Positions 23,737 through 33,698 of a stretch of 64,000 bases of DNA are shown piece after piece. How positions within the stretch are numbered: the first letter of the stretch is position 1; every line of letters begins with the position of its first letter. Position numbers and translations under genes: made by a program. Under the pieces are notes generated by a model. That model was not told where the DNA came from. It searched no databases and saw only the letters and a program-made list of their open reading frames with translations. This stretch comes from Bipolaris cookei (Eukaryota > Ascomycota > Dothideomycetes > Pleosporales > Pleosporaceae), in the NCBI GenBank assembly GCA_002286855.1, contig NRSV01000006.1:1-64000 (forward strand). Direction: 5' to 3'.

Positions 23737-24158
23737 AAAGAAAACTTCGAACAGATTGCACAGGTATTATTCAAGGCCCTTGAGGAAGAGGGAGGAATTT
23801 TGAGATTCTGTAAGTTTTCCTAGAGACTCCGTAATACTGTTTACTAGAGAGACTGGCACTGCATTGGTAGCGCCGAAAGTTGGGACTGATGCCGATGACA
23901 CGGCCAAAACTATTTTGACCTTACGCATGCTCGGTCATCCTGCGGATGCTCCTACCATGCTACAACGTTTTGAGACGGAGGATCGCTTCCTCACTTATCA
24001 ATTCGAGCAAACACCAAGTTTTAGTACTGATTGCAACGTGTTAAGTGCCTCGCTTGATATGTAACCCCTTGATCAATATACTACTTCTATTGGAAAAGCA
24101 GCCAGGTTCATCTGTAGCTGGTGGCACGACTCGGATGAACAGATTCCAGATAAATGGG
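23737..24158 (+). pseudogene. Fragment of a fungal class II (DxDD) diterpene cyclase
   Basis: Two exon-like pieces surround a GTAAGT-started segment near 23812. The second contains DADDTAKT at 23889-23912, the DxDD motif that protonates geranylgeranyl diphosphate in copalyl-diphosphate-type (class II) terpene cyclases, followed by LRMLGHPADAPTMLQRFE, TPSFSTDCNVL, then QYTTSIGKAARFICSWW and IPDKW. The order and spacing match fungal copalyl diphosphate/kaurene-type synthases as I know them. An in-frame TAA at 24062 and no open junction between the two pieces show it is dead. On the right the exon is cut exactly at TA (24159-24160) by a pogo element; on the left a candidate LTR and AAT repeats border it. 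Only about 120 of the usual 900 or more residues remain here. Confidence 0.8.
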
Positions 24159-24160
24159 TA

Positions 24161-26154
24161 ACGTAGTTCATAAGCGAGCGGGCCACTTTCCACCGGCGCG
24201 TCGACGCCAACACAATAACACGTGATGTCTCAACAACACAATACTCAAACTGCCTATACTGAAGCAAATCTCCAGCTTGCTATTTTCGATTTAAATCTCA
24301 TCGTATTAAATCCAAAGACGTGCTGCCTCTACCTACAACGTCCCACAAACAATACTTCAGCGTAGAGACGCTGAAACACGCCTCCGACGCGACTGCGAAG
24401 CGAACTCAAAGCGCCTAAACAAGCTAGAAGAAGAGGCTATAGTTGAGCGTATTCTTGAAGAGTCTACGCGAGGATTTGCGCCTACAAAGGCCGACGTTTG
24501 AGCAATGGCTGATAAACTCTTGCATGAGCGCGCTAACAACCCTGTTGGCAAGAACTAGGTTGACAACTTTGTTAAGCGAACTCCTGAGCTCCATAAGCGC
24601 TGGAGCCGTCCTTATAATTACCAGCGAGCTGCCTGCGAGGACCCAGCAGCTATCCAGCGCTGGTTCGATCTAGTCGAGGCAACGAAGCAGAAGTGGAGTA
24701 TTGTGGACGACGATATCTACAACTTTGATGCGACTGGCTTTATGATGGGTAAAATTTCATCACAATTATTTGTCGCAGCCTCAGAAGGATACGGCAAGAA
24801 GAAGCGGATACAGTCAGGCAAGCGGGAATGGGTTACTGTGATCCAAGGCGTGGACGCGTTAGATCGCCGGCTACCACCCTTTATTATCTTTGTAGGCAAG
24901 GTGCTTATCGACGTCTGATTTGAGGACCTACCTGTTGACTAGGTTCTTGAAGTTAGTCCTAATGGCTGGACGAATAATCAGCTTGCTCCTGCGTGGTTAG
25001 AGAACTTTGATATCTATACAAAGAGCCATACTATGGGTAGGTATCGACTGCTTATTATCGATGGCCATGAGAGCCTCTGCTTGGTTGAATTTTAGGATCT
25101 TTGCAAGGAGAAGAATATTGTTCTTCTCTGTATGCCTGCACACTCGTCTAACCTGTTGTAGCCTCTTGACGTCGCCTGCTTTGCACCGTTAAAACGCAAG
25201 TATGGCGATGTAATTTCAAGCTTGGCACGCAACCGCCCCAACCATATCAGCAAGGAGACCTTACTGTAGTTTTAGGAGTAGCTAGCACTAACCCGTTTCG
25301 AGCACCCACACTGGATTAGCCAGATTGAGCTAGCATACAAACGGCAGTGAAAGGATTATATTGGGATTTTGATACTCCCACAAGAGTTTCTTCTGTAGCG
25401 ATAATACACCTGTTACTCTCTAACCTTGTTCCTTTCTTTTCAACACTTACCAGCCTTTAAGGCTGCTTTTGAGCAGTCCTTTACGAAGGAGAATATCCAA
25501 ACTGGCTTCAGAGGCGCTAGTATAGTCCCACATAACCCGCAGGCGGTGCTATCAAAGCTTGGTGTGGTGGTGCAGATAGCAAGACAATCACCGCAACCGG
25601 TAGACGCCTGGGAGGCACAGACGCCGCGCATCGCCCACGAAGTAGAGGCTCAAAGTACTCTTATTCGACAGAGATTAAGAAACTGTCCTAGGTCTTCTGC
25701 AAGTTTCTTTAATGAGAAGGTTGCGCAGTTGAGCAAAGGGGCTCAACAAATGGCATATAAAATAGGGCTTCTGACAGAGAAGATGACTACCCTTCAAGAG
25801 GCTCTAGATGCAACAAACAAGCGAAAGACCTGCAAGCGGCGATACGTACGGACAGAAGAGACTTTTAATGTTGCCTAGGTACAGGAAGTATTAGCTAAAC
25901 AGGCGGGTAACAGTCGTGGTGATGGCGAGAGCGCGTCGAAGAAGGTGCGAGAAGAGAGGCGGTGCGGGCGTTGCAAGCAGACTGGACACAACGCTCGTAC
26001 CTGTGCAGTTGAAATATATAGTGCTAGCGATAGCGATAGTTCTAATAAGTAATTTTATATACTACAGTAATCAATTAACTGTGATAAAAATGCGTGATAT
26101 TGTGTTTGCATTGACGCGCCGTTGGAAAGCGGCCCGCTCGCTTGTGAACCACAT
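24161..26154 (+). mobile_element. Pogo/Fot-like transposon, family B copy 3, mutated, with nested LTR
   Basis: The element is bordered by TA duplications (24159-24160, 26155-26156) and inverted ends ACGTAGTTCATAAGCGAG and, inverted, ATGTGGTTCACAAGCGAG. The transposase is in pieces: TGA at ADV-stop-AMADKLL as in the other copies, TAG for Trp at KN-stop-VDNF, TGA at DV-stop-FEDL, TAG in LVEF-stop-DLCK and LL-stop-PLDV, and a mutated motif NFDATG for NFDETG. A C-terminal zinc knuckle (CGRCKQTGHNARTC) remains near 25965-26010. A 181-bp LTR is inserted at 25265-25445. The element itself broke the terpene cyclase exon. Most stops are C:G to T:A changes. Confidence 0.9.
25265..25445. mobile_element. 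Solo LTR, 181 bp, nested in the pogo copy
   Basis: The inserted segment starts TGTAGTTTTAGG and ends CTTTTCAACA (TG...CA) and is flanked by CTTAC on both sides (25260-25264 and 25446-25450). The full pogo copy at 31.5 kb is continuous at this site (ACCTTCCTACCAGCC), which shows the segment is an insertion. It is unlike the 245-bp LTR except in the ending TTCAACA. Confidence 0.85.
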
Positions 26155-26262
26155 TACATTTAGACTCTTTAGCGCATTAAGATTGAAATGCGCTGATCCC
26201 TCCTATAAATCTTTGAGCATAGCTATCAACCTATAGTGACAATTCACGCCTCTAATCGCCAC

Positions 26263-27914
26263 CTACTTCGAATGCAAGGCTCGAATCTTCTGCCCTACTT
26301 GCTCTGAAAGAACTCGATGCATTTCCCATTTTCTTAGAGTAGCTAATGCCTGTATCTTGCTGTGGAACTGCGCTAACTTTCTGATCTGGCACTTCACCAA
26401 TACAGCTACTAAAAGTAACTGTTCCTCTCTTTGGTCCACGCAATAGTCCCCAAAAGATATTGTTTTGGGATTTTCCAGTCCTAAATCATGCTGTGGTGCA
26501 TCAACTGGAGAGTAAGAAAGCTGTGTTGCTTCTCCTGACGGACTGGAACCATCTTCTTGACCAAAAAACAGATCAAGAGATTGCCACTCTGATTCTGTGA
26601 TCCTACTTCTATGTCGCTTTAGCGAGCGATCGAATGAATCAATAGCCTTTTCGAAAGTAGCCGTAATCAACATCATAAGATCGCTTGGATTGTTGCATGT
26701 TTGGCATGCGACTCCAACCGATAAGTGATTCAAAATTTCCTTTGTCATGTTGAGAGCTTGATGTATCTGGTCAGTCTTACCATAAACAGACCCCCTACCG
26801 ACCTTCTTCAAAGTTTCTAGAACCATACTTGAACAATGGCAGGTGGCCAGTGATGTCGAGACGGAAGAGGGATTGTGCTTTTGAGAGGCTTGATACAAAT
26901 CTTCAAGTCCTACTTGGCAAGAGCTAGAGACTGGGGACATTCGATTAGTTGATTCTGTGGTTATGGGGAACTCCAAGGAATTGTGCGCATTGTTGGAGAT
27001 AAGGCTCGTTGGATGTATTTCCTGTCCGAGTACTTTCTCACCATTACTCGTTGAGTTTCCAGTGGAGATATTCTGCTCAAGATGGAATTCATTATATTGG
27101 TTATCTATTTCACAGCAGAGTTAGCTGGTTACAATGAAACAGCAATCGAAACTGTGCATTAAGCGAAGTGTGAGTATATCCACGAGAAGGGAGTTTGTTT
27201 CCATACCTTGAAGACGAGCTTCATCTTCGTTTGTAGAGCTGTTGCTTGAATTCGAGGGAAGTGTTGAAGAGTCGAGGTCCATATTTATTAGATTTATGGA
27301 GCTGTCCCCGAGTATCTCACCTGCTGTTTATCTTCATCAGGCTATACATTTTTCAAGTTTAATTATAGAAGGCTCACCTTCCAGCGGCTCCCAGTAGCGT
27401 TCGAAATCAAAAGCGTCAGATTGATCCAGGAACTCTTCATATCTCAAGTTTATGGGTGGCGAGTTTATGCTCTCCAATCCTGACCCTGCTTCTACTGTAT
27501 GGCACTCTGATTCAGGGTAGATTTCACCAACGGTAGTAGAAACCTTGGTCTCCGCTACGGTATTCGATTTATTTCGAGTCCTTTTCGTTTTTTCGATTCC
27601 TTTGTGTATCATAGTTGCCATTTCGAGAATATACACATTTCAGCTGCTTGGAGTTACATTGGTCACACGCTGTCTTCTGACCCTCGCATCTGAGCTGTGG
27701 ATTGTGTTAGCAGTACACAAGCAATGGGTGCAAGTTCCGGGAACTGGTGAAGGAGGAAGCTCACTTTTTTTGCACGGCAATTCAAGCATGCTGTTCTTTG
27801 GGTACTTTGGGGGGTGAAATTGGGCGCGTAAGGAACAAAAGCCCTTTCTGCGTTTGGCTTCAGTACTAAGAATATGGAACGCGACAGTTTCGAGGCTGCG
27901 TTTTCAATATCCAT
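26263..27914 (-). pseudogene. AflR-like Zn2Cys6 transcription factor with one frameshift
   Basis: Model: exon 1 27914-27765, exon 2 27694-27378, exon 3 27320-27207, exon 4 27104-26263, with introns of 70, 57 and 102 nt. Joining exons 1 and 2 rebuilds a perfect binuclear cluster, C-x2-C-x6-C-x6-C-x2-C-x6-C (ACLNCRAKK, then LRCEGQKTACDQCNSKQLKC), with the intron after Lys-Lys. Such proteins bind CGG-type sites and switch on metabolite clusters. After KCVYSR the cluster frame meets TAA near 27570, while the rest (GIEKTKRTRNKSNTVAETK...) is open in another frame, so there is one extra base between about 27580 and 27630. Exon 4 resembles the AflR C-terminal region (CHCSSMVLETLKKV, LLLVAVLVKCQIRKLAQFHS). 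Apart from that one base the gene is intact, so it is either a young pseudogene or a sequence error. Confidence 0.8.
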
Positions 27915-28970
27915 GGCAGGCCTTAGACTTTGGGTATTTATGGGAAGGAAACCTACGTGGCCCTCTAGTGCAGAATATTTCGATCAGCAATTGGGCTAGT
28001 CTAGCGCCAATTACAGGGCTCTTGGTAGACGGGTGAAGTCGGACAAATAGTTCGCCCAGCACTGACGGTATACTAAAGCCCGCTTGAAACCTATATTCCT
28101 ACTGCAACGCTACTAGTAGTATAACACTTGATATCTGCTTGGATATAGGAAACATAAAGCTACTAAAATTAGATAGTCTTGTTTTTATTAAAAGTGAGAT
28201 GGTAGAAGTGTTCAAATCTCATAGTAAAGGTGGCTCGCTTTGGTGGGATAGCCCGCTTGGTCTGGGTTCTCCAGTTCCACCAATCGATTGATAGCAGGGG
28301 AGCTATACGAATAAAACATCAAGCTATAGAGGTCTGTTCGGTCACGCGTTTTGTGTCTACGCTTCACATACCTTTCTCGGGTAAAGTACTTCTGCTTAGC
28401 ATTACCTTCAAACTTATCTAGATTAGAATCGAGAATGTAGGGGCTGTTCGATTGAAACTCTATTTTGTTGTGATATTTTGGTCACGTAACAGGTTGAGTT
28501 CACTAGAAATTACTAGATCTCGTGTGAACACGTGTTAAAAGAGAGCTTTAAGCTTTGGGCTCTAGCTAGAGTTATGAGGTGCTGCTGGAAAACAGTTCTC
28601 TGTTTCGCCGAAAGCGGAGAAAATGAGGCAAATAGCTTATCTTACCGTACGGATGCTAACCAAGCGGTTTCCGGATCTAGTTAGTAAAAGGTAACAGGAA
28701 GCTAATCCGAAGAGGCCCCAGAACTAGCGGTGTCGTTCGAACCTAGGCGGCTCGGTCCGAGTCGACTGACATGCGCTAGTAAGCCCGCTCGATCAGGCAT
28801 AGCAGCCGAGATATTGTGGGTCCAGCCGAAGAGGAAGGAGCCGGTACGATGTCACAAAACTGCCGCTAATAGAAGTGTGATTTTAACATATTATAGCCTT
28901 AGTTCTTGTGTTTTTGCATTCTTTCAATTCAAGTCAAATTCAATATTAACATCCACGACCTACTGTAGCA
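27915..28970. other. Intergenic between regulator and acetyl-CoA synthetase genes
   Basis: About 1 kb between divergent genes, so it holds both promoters. No gene is seen. GGTTCGAAC on the minus strand near 28740 looks like a pol III B box, but no tRNA cloverleaf can be drawn around it. Palindromic pieces such as CGGCTCGGTCCGAG near 28748 could be regulator sites but cannot be assigned. Confidence 0.5.
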
Positions 28971-31356
28971 ATGTCATCCTCGCGAACAGATAATAAGGCA
29001 ACGCCTAGAGCTAGCACAATCGACTTGCCACAAGAACTATATCGGTAGCTTATGTCTATCTATTCCTTAGCCAATATCCATTCTGTTAATCTCGCCCGAT
29101 GAACTCCAGACTAACCAAAACCGCGACCTAGAAAACATCCCTCTGAGCCTCATATCACCGGCATCAGCCACTACCGATCTCTGTACTCGGAATCTATTCA
29201 AAATCCAGATTTATTCTGGTCAAGATTCGCTCGACAGTTACTCGATTGGGATAAGGACTTTCAGACCGCAAGCTCTGGAAGTTTGGAAAATGGGGATACG
29301 GCTTGGTTCCTAGAAGGGCGACTCAACGCTTCATACAACTGCGTCGATCGGCATGCCCTCGAGACACCCTCAAAACCCGCCATTATATATGAGGAAGACG
29401 CAGATGGAGAGACTCGGGTGATTACGTACAGTGAACTCCTCTGGAGCGTATGCAAGCTAGCATATGTCTTGCGAGACATGGGGATAGCCAAAGGGGACAC
29501 CGTTACAATCTACATGCCCATGGTTCCTGAGGCTCTTATTGCCATGCTGGCGTGTGCGCGGATTGGTGCGGTTCATTCTGTTGTTTTCGCTGGCTTCTCG
29601 GCGGAAGCGCTGCAAGGTAGGATACTAGATGCAAGGTGCAAACTCATCATTACAAGTGATGAGGCCCGAAGAGCGGGCAAAACAATTTCTATGAAAAGTG
29701 TGGTTGACGAAGCATTGGGGTCTTGTCCTGAAGTCACTGGATGTCTAGTGTTCAAACGAACTGGTCTAATCCATACGCCTTGGACCCCCTCGCGAGATCG
29801 GTGGTGGCATGAAGAAGTTGAAAAATGGCCCGATTATATGCCGCCCGAGGACCTACCAGCTGAGCATCCACTGTTCCTGCTCTATACCTCGGGATCTACA
29901 GGAAAGCCAAAAGGTCTCATGCACACAACAGCTGGCTACCTCCTTGGAGCCGCTGCATCGACAAAATATGTTTTCGATCTTCACGAGCAAGATGTCTTTT
30001 TTTGTGCAGGAGATATTGGCTGGATCACCGGACATACATATCTGTGTTATGGTCCGCTACTGCTTGGATCAACAACAATAGTTTGTGAAGGCACACCAAC
30101 GTTTCCCAGCCCCTCCAGATACTGGAACATTATCAAGAAACACCACGTCACACATTTCTACACTGCGCCTACAGTACTACGATTGCTGAAAAAAGCCGGT
30201 TCTGAACCAAGTCCTGACCAGGCCTCCAAGCTGAGGGTTGTGGGATCTATCGGAGAGCCTATTGCTCCAGAAGTTTGGCTCTGGTATTATGAGTCTGTGG
30301 GAAAGAAAGAAGCTCACGTTGTCGATGTCCAGCTCCCTACTCGATTCCGCTTGAGTGAATGATAATAGCTAACGCCTTCCAGACATACTTCCAAACTGAG
30401 ACGGGCTGCCATGCCCTCGCCCCACTAGCCGGAGTCACTCCCACCAAGCCTGGCTGTGCATCTGTTCCCTTCTTCGGAGTTGACCCTGTAATTATTGATC
30501 CTTTCTCAGGAAGCGAAATCGTCGGCTGTAACAAAGAAGGTTATCTTGCCTTTAGGCAACCTTGGCCGAGCATGGCTCGCTCAGTCTGGGGTGATCATTC
30601 GAGATTCATAGAGACGTATCTCAACCAGTATAAGGGCTACTACGTAAGTCTAGAGATACTATACAGGCTAAATTAAGGGTCAAGGCCTCGCTGACAGCAT
30701 CTATCGCAGTTGACTGGTGATGGAGCGTACCGGGACTCTGAGGGCGATTATTGGATATGTGGTCGCATTGATGATGTGATTAACGTTAGTGGGCATCGAC
30801 TTTCTACAGCTGAATTAGAAGCTGCGCTTTTGCAACATCGTGAGTGCCTTCATTCATCACCAGTATACACCCGAGCCAAAACAAAAAAGAAGAAAGAAAA
30901 AACCGAGCATTTTCCCAAGAAGCTAGAGAGATCAGATAGCGCTAACGAAATTCCTTTCTCAATAGCGGCGGTCTCTGAAGCAGCTGTTGTTGGCGTACCC
31001 GACGAGATGACAGGCCAGGCACTATTGTGTTTTGTCTCTGTCAAAGACAGCCACAAACATGACAGTACACTCAGCGAAACGGCCATATCCCATATCAAGA
31101 AAGCCATTGGTGGGTTTGCAGCCCCGAAATTCTTCATAGTAGTTTCCGATATTCCTAAGACTCGATCGGGTAAGATCGTGCGACGGATTTTGAGGAAGAT
31201 TTTTGAAGGAGAGAAAGAGAACTTCGGAGATGTCTCGACGGTGAGTGATTTTAGTGATGTGAGTATACATATATGTACTGATAATGTATCAAGCTTATCA
31301 ATCCGTCCTCTATTCGAACGGTTGTTGAGGAGGTTGAGACATTTAAAAAGGCATAG
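28971..31356 (+). CDS. Acetyl-CoA synthetase (FacA family), six exons, intact
   Basis: Model: 28971-29044, 29132-30326, 30383-30643, 30710-30839, 30966-31240, 31294-31356, giving 665 residues with no stop, the usual length of fungal acetyl-CoA synthetases. It converts acetate, CoA and ATP to acetyl-CoA through acetyl-AMP. Visible motifs are YTSGSTGKPKG (phosphate loop), GDIGWITGHTY, VVDTYFQTETG rebuilt across intron 2, GRIDDVINVSGHR, and TRSGKIVRR with the catalytic Lys near the end. Intron 1 places LPQELYR onto KHPSEPHI and has a CTAAC branch site. Intron 2 has the uncommon donor GTCCAG but a good GCTAAC branch and CAG acceptor. The gene lies among transposons beside an AflR-like regulator and a cyclase relic, so it may be a cluster-specific paralogue that supplies acetyl-CoA; that role is inferred. 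Confidence 0.92.
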
Positions 31357-31510
31357 AGGGCTATGTAGCTTCTCCTTCCCTAGATACGTATAACTGCAGG
31401 TTAACTTACCTTTTGTTCTAAAACTTCATTCCCTCCATTACACGCTCAAAGCAGCCTGCATGGACTTTCCAATCATTTAGATTTCAACTGCGAATTGTTG
31501 ACTTATCAGT
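31357..31510. other. Short spacer between acetyl-CoA synthetase gene and transposon
   Basis: The 3' flank of the synthetase gene, ending at the TA target site of the next transposon. Nothing else is seen. Confidence 0.5.
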
Positions 31511-31512
31511 TA

Positions 31513-31574
31513 ACGTGGTTCACAAGTGAGTCGCTAACCCAAGCGAGTCGCTAACGCCTCACCAGCGCGTCGAC
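31513..31574 (+). repeat. Left terminal inverted repeat, 62 bp
   Basis: It starts ACGTGGTTCACAAGTGAG and matches the right end over 62 bases with one mismatch. It contains the 11-mer GAGTCGCTAAC twice, a possible transposase-binding repeat. Confidence 0.9.
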
Positions 31575-33297
31575 GTCGACACAACAACGCGTTATGTCTC
31601 GACCACGCAGGTCTCAAATAACTTATAATCAATCATATTTCCAACTTGATCTTTTTGATATTAACTCCCAACGTATTGAAAATGTAAAGCGTGCTGCTGA
31701 AGTCTATAACGTCCCCCGAACAACTTTATCTCATCGACGCGCTGGAAGACGCTTCCGACGCGACTGTGAAGCGAACTCAAAGCGCCTAAACAAGCTAGAA
31801 GAAGAGGCTATAGTTGAGCGTATTCTTGAAGAGTCTACGCGAGGATTTGCGCCTACAAAGGCCGACGTTTGAGCAATGGCTGATAAACTCTTGCATGAGC
31901 GCGCTAACAACCCTGTTGGCAAGAACTGGGTTGACAACTTTGTTAAGAGAACTCCTGAGCTCCGCGCACGCTTGAGCCGTCCCTATGATCACCAGCGAGC
32001 TGCCTGCGAGGACCCAGCAGCTATCCAGCGCTGGTTCGATCTAGTCGAGGCGACAAAGCAGAAGTGGGGTATTGTAGACGACGATATCTACAACTTTGAC
32101 GAAACTGGCTTTATGATGGGCAAGATTTTATCGCAGTTAGTTATCACAGGCTCAGAAGGATACGGCAAAAAGAAGCGGATACAGCCAGGCAACCGTTAGT
32201 GGGTTACTGTAATCCAAGGCGTGGGCGCATCGGGTCGCCGGCTACCACCCTTCGTTATCTTTGCGGGCAAGGTGCTTATTAACGTCTGGTTTGAGAATTT
32301 GCCTACTGAATGGGTCCTTGAAGTCAGTCCCAATGGCTGGACGAACAATCAGCTTGCTCTTGCGTGGTTAGAACACTTTGATACCCATACAAAGAGCTGT
32401 ACTATGGGTGGGTATCGACTACTCATTATCGACGGCTATGAGAGCCACTGCTCTATTGATTTTCAAGATCTTTGCAAGGAGAAGAATATTATTATTCTCT
32501 GCATGCCTGCGCACTCGTTTCACCTATTGCAGCCCCTTGATGTCGCCTGCTTTTCGCCGCTGAAGCGTAAGTATGGCGACGCCGTTTCGGGCTTGGTACG
32601 CAATCGCACCCACTATATCAGCAAGGAAACCTTCCTACCAGCCTTTAAGGCTGCTTTTGAGCAGTCTTTTACCAAGGAGAACATTCAAGCTGGCTTCAGA
32701 GGCGCTGGTCTAGTCCCAAATGACCCACAGGCTGTGCTATCAAAGCTTGATGTGGTAGTGCAGATACTATATTAATTACTGCGACGGGCAGCCGCCTGGG
32801 AGGCGCAGACACCACGCCACGCGCGCGAAGTCGAGGCTCAAATTGGTCTCATTCAAGGGAGCGTGAGAAAGCGCCGTGGTTCTTCTGCCAATTCACTCAC
32901 CGAGCAGATCGCGCAGCTAAGTAAGGGGGCTCAGCAAATGGCACATAAAATGACGCTTATGATGGAGAAAATGAGTACGCTTCGAGCGGCTCTAGACGAA
33001 TCAAATAAGCGGAAGAGCCGCAAGCGGCGATACGTGCGGACAGAAGAGACTCTTACTATAGGCGAGGTACAAGAAGTATTAGCTGAACAGGCAGGTAGCA
33101 GTCGTGGTGGTGGTGAGAGTGCGTCGAAGAGGGTGCGAAGAGAGAGGCGGTGCGGGCGTTGCAAGCAGACTGGACACAACGCTCGTACCTGCGCAGTTGA
33201 AATTGATAGTGCTAGTGATAGTGATAGATCTGAGGAGTAAATTGGCTTATTATGATTTTTGATATACTATACTGAATAGCTGTGATAACGTTGCGAA

Positions 33298-33359
33298 GTC
33301 GACGCGCTAGTGAGGCGTTAGCGACTCGCTTGGGTTAGCGACTCACTTGTGAACCACGT
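33298..33359 (-). repeat. Right terminal inverted repeat, 62 bp
   Basis: Inverted partner of 31513-31574; it ends CTTGTGAACCACGT before the TA duplication. Confidence 0.9.
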
Positions 33360-33361
33360 TA

Positions 33362-33698
33362 GCTCTCTCTTCTATATCAAAAAGATGGGTGAATGTGTAG
33401 GATAGGTAGTATGATATTAAGCATATATATATAAAGCTAGTCACTTTCTAGTAGGCTTGGTCAACGTGTAGTACATTACATCTGAATCTACATACAAAAA
33501 TCTATTGTTGATATTTCTTTCTTCCAGCACCTATGCAATCTCTTTTTACATGACCACTATACCGTGCCCATATCGCGCAACGCCCCAGCAACACCAAAAT
33601 TACTACGGCAAAAATAAAGCTGTAAAGCCACCCATGAAAGCTATACATACGGGATATTGTGGTGCGTTAGTATATAGAGGCTTGCAATTATTTTTTTA
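33362..33698. other. Spacer between two transposons
   Basis: AT-rich sequence without a gene; it probably includes the unresolved 3' end of the next pogo element. Confidence 0.45.

Larger units (their letters stand above)
31513..33359 (+). mobile_element. Pogo/Fot-like transposon, family B copy 2, full length
   Basis: A complete 1847-bp element with TA duplications (31511-31512, 33360-33361) and long inverted ends. The transposase reads from ATG 31594 to 33240. Parts in order: psq-type HTH, CENP-B-like HTH, DDE core with NFDETGFMMG, LLIIDGYESH and LLQPLDVACF (three acidic residues), and a C-terminal zinc knuckle CGRCKQTGHNARTC (C-x2-C-x4-H-x4-C) before an Asp/Ser tail. Three stops break it: TGA at 31870 (ADV-stop-AMADKLL), TAG near 32197 (GNR-stop-WVTV) and TAA near 32773. 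Without them it would encode about 548 residues. It is not autonomous as it stands but keeps intact ends that a trans-acting enzyme could use. Confidence 0.93.

Noticed and set aside
27545..27640. An extra intron in the AflR-like gene to avoid the frameshift
   Set aside because: The only GT/AG pair that restores the frame removes the sixth Cys of the zinc cluster, which is otherwise perfect.
28730..28810. Possible tRNA on the minus strand (GGTTCGAAC B-box-like)
   Set aside because: The bases on either side of the loop do not pair into a T-stem and no anticodon arm or acceptor stem can be drawn.
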